Shown: positions 62,449 to 64,000 of the stretch, piece after piece
Layout of the letters: each line of letters begins with the position of its first letter
Numbering within the stretch: the stretch's first letter is position 1
Assembly (NCBI GenBank): GCA_945861385.1
Contig: CAMAUI010000006.1
Span: 1-64,000, forward strand
From: Prosthecobacter debontii
GTDB lineage: Bacteria; Verrucomicrobiota; Verrucomicrobiia; Chthoniobacterales; Chthoniobacteraceae
Direction of reading: 5' to 3'
Length of the DNA stretch: 64,000 nucleotides
Position numbers and translations under genes: made by a program
Notes under the pieces: model-generated
What the model saw: only the letters and a program-made list of their open reading frames with translations
The model's database searches: none
What the model was told of the DNA's origin: nothing

Positions 62449-63054
62449 CTACGCGACTTTCACAAACCGGAAGCGCGGATCGTAGCGCCCGCGATTGTGG
62501 GCGCGGCAGCACGGCAGGCACGCGCAGGCGGTCTTGAACGGAATCACGCGCGCCACTTCGTTCCCGCACGACGGGCATCGGTACCGGTGCCGCCGCCGCC
62601 GCTCCGAGCGCGGGAATGGGAGCGTGTGCGTCCGCTTTTCATCCACCAGCCCGAGATCACGGCAGGCTTTCCGCCACTCGCGGCCATGCGGCGCGATGCG
62701 GCGTTTCCCCGCGCGTGCATTTGCGAGCAGGTGCGCAAGTTCGTGGCGAAGGGTCCGCTCGATCTCGCCCGGAAAAGCGGCAAGGCGCGGGTTCAGTGTG
62801 ATGAGCGACTTGCCGGCGTAAGCCATGCCCGCGGTGCTCCGCATGCGCGGGTTCCAGCGAATGCGGAGCCGCGCCGCGAGTTGCAGCGCACCGGCCGCGA
62901 TGAGAAGATCCTGGGCGAGGGCAAGCAGCACATCCTCCCCCGGGAGTCCGGGCTCTGGCACCACCTCCACCTTGCGTGGCGACACCGGGGCGGCACGCTT
63001 CACACCGGCAGGGCCGCTGGAGCCAAAGAGCCGCTTTAGAAAGTCGAATTGCAT
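62449..63054 (-). CDS. SprT-like zinc metalloprotein
   Basis: The 201-aa protein has a basic N-terminus and a SprT-type domain with RTLRHELAHLLANARAG, where HExxH is the zinc site, followed by PHGREWRKACRDLG. The C-terminal zinc ribbon has CPSC and CACLPC. This is the SprT/Spartan-like metalloprotease fold, linked in eukaryotes to DNA-protein crosslink repair. Its bacterial role is undefined. Confidence 0.82.
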   Translation of the reverse strand: MQFDFLKRLFGSSGPAGVKRAAPVSPRKVEVVPEPGLPGEDVLLALAQDLLIAAGALQLAARLRIRWNPRMRSTAGMAYAGKSLITLNPRLAAFPGEIERTLRHELAHLLANARAGKRRIAPHGREWRKACRDLGLVDEKRTHTLPFPRSERRRRHRYRCPSCGNEVARVIPFKTACACLPCCRAHNRGRYDPRFRFVKVA

Positions 63055-63180
63055 CGGAAGGTGATGCCTTCCGAGTCACGCAGCGCGTGCAGGCACGTCA
63101 AGCGCCGTCTGCCTATTTTTCAGAGCGCAGTTCGCCCGCTTGACGCGCCTTTTCCGCCCTGCGTATCTGCGCGCTCTCGC

Positions 63181-64000
63181 GTGAATCACCATCATCGCCC
63201 AAAAGACGAGTGCGGAGTTTTTGCCGTCCACGGCCACAAGGACGCTGCGATGCTGACCTACTACGGTCTCTTCGCCCTCCAGCATCGCGGGCAGGAAAGC
63301 GCAGGCATCGCCAGCTCGAACGGCGACGGCTCGGCATTTGTCCGCCACGCGGAGATGGGCCTCGTCTCGCAGGCGATCAAGGAGACCCACCTCCGGCAGC
63401 TCACCGGCAACCGCGCCATCGGCCACGTCCGCTATTCCACCACCGGCGGATGCGAGTTGAAAAATGCGCAGCCGCTGATGGTGGATTGCGCGCGCGGGCA
63501 GATCGCGATCGGGCACAACGGCAATCTCGTCAACGCGCACATTCTCCGCTCAGAACTTGAGGCGCGCGGCTCCATTTTTCAGACGACAGTGGACAGCGAG
63601 ATCATCCTCCACCTGCTTGCGCAGCCCAGCGAAGGGAGCAACGTCCTCGCCGCGCTCCGCCGCATCGCCGGGGCGTTCTCGCTCGTGATGATGACCGAGG
63701 AGGAAATCATCGGTGTCCGCGATCCGCATGGCTTCCGTCCGCTCGTGCTCGGCACGCTCGAGGGGGCTTACATCCTTTCGAGCGAGACGTGCGCGTTCGA
63801 CCTTGTCGGCGCGAAGTTCATCCGTGAAATCGAGCCGGGCGAGGTGGTCATCATTGACAAGAACGGCGTGCTGCGGAGCGAGTTTCCGTTCAACAAGGCG
63901 CGCCCGTCGTTTTGTGTTTTCGAATACGTCTATTTCGCGCGTCCGGACTCCATCATGGGCAACATCAACGTCGCCCGTGTGCGGACCGAGATGGGCAGGC
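63181..64000 (+). CDS. purF: Amidophosphoribosyltransferase, 5' part (cut by the window edge)
   Basis: The frame opens at a GTG at 63181 and continues to the end of the window without a stop (about 273 codons). The first residues, NHHHRPKDE, form a propeptide before Cys11, the N-terminal nucleophile (ECGVFAVHGHKDA). LQHRGQESAGIA, HVRYSTTGGCELKNAQPL and GQIAIGHNGNLVNA follow. SFCVFEYVYFARPDS near the edge begins the transferase domain. It catalyses the first committed step of purine synthesis. Confidence 0.95.
   Translation, partial: MNHHHRPKDECGVFAVHGHKDAAMLTYYGLFALQHRGQESAGIASSNGDGSAFVRHAEMGLVSQAIKETHLRQLTGNRAIGHVRYSTTGGCELKNAQPLMVDCARGQIAIGHNGNLVNAHILRSELEARGSIFQTTVDSEIILHLLAQPSEGSNVLAALRRIAGAFSLVMMTEEEIIGVRDPHGFRPLVLGTLEGAYILSSETCAFDLVGAKFIREIEPGEVVIIDKNGVLRSEFPFNKARPSFCVFEYVYFARPDSIMGNINVARVRTEMGR

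Noticed and set aside
1-64000. tRNA, rRNA or CRISPR loci
   Set aside because: I looked for cloverleaf ends, rRNA-like conserved stretches and spaced direct repeats and saw none. A dedicated RNA search could still find a small RNA.

Overview
The window reads as chromosomal DNA of a high-GC, Gram-negative bacterium of the PVC group. It most likely comes from Verrucomicrobia, perhaps the Chthoniobacter/Terrimicrobium side. The support is family content: a DUF1501 protein, two ThuA-like proteins, giant proteins with an N-terminal LExRIAPA motif and autotransporter-associated beta-strand (PATR-type) repeats, a LamG protein with a calcium-loop tail, lipid A genes (LpxI next to a Gfo/Idh oxidoreductase) and a tricorn-type protease. 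This placement is inference from families. No rRNA or tRNA gene is visible in the window.

Layout, left to right. 1-9.2 kb, minus strand: a membrane-anchored leucine-rich-repeat protein built from exact 69-bp repeats; a tricorn-like protease; a GYF-type membrane protein; a small protein resembling a histidine-kinase dimerisation helix; and a MacAB-type efflux operon (adaptor, ATPase, permease). 9.2-11.7 kb, minus: a Phd/VapC toxin-antitoxin pair, a ThuA-like secreted protein and tadA. 11.7-17.7 kb, plus: rplS-rnhB-yraN-glmS, then an HtrA-like protease followed by a related protein whose catalytic residues are replaced. 17.8-21.7 kb: purD (minus), then scpA-scpB-pheA (plus).

21.7-36.6 kb, minus, is the accessory heart of the window. 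It holds two paralogous giant PATR-type proteins (1589 and 1865 aa), an ATGA-coupled TPS/filamentous-haemagglutinin-like exoprotein (969 aa) and a dipeptide epimerase gene. A duplicated 5' fragment of that epimerase gene lies between the two giants, directly beside a palindromic repeat that also lies upstream of the second giant and near the left edge of the window. No secretion partner is encoded here, and neither giant has a visible signal peptide or a C-terminal barrel. This is my best candidate for an under-described system: surface proteins sorted by the LExRIAPA leader and spread by repeat-associated duplication.

36.8-44.4 kb: lpxI plus its oxidoreductase partner, a PAS-GAF hybrid sensor kinase, an ExbB-ExbD-ExbD energy-transducing operon and a GlcE-like FAD protein. 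44.5-52.2 kb, plus: five exported or putatively exported proteins (DUF3500, coiled-coil/TPR, LamG, ThuA-like, double GlcG/HbpS). 52.2-64 kb: a PH-domain membrane protein, a PotA-like ATPase, guaB, a GH13 amylase carrying an in-frame repeat insertion, gcvH, gcvT, a rhomboid protease, DUF1501, a SprT-like metalloprotein, and the start of purF, which is cut by the window edge. purD, purF and guaB lie in the same window but are not one operon.
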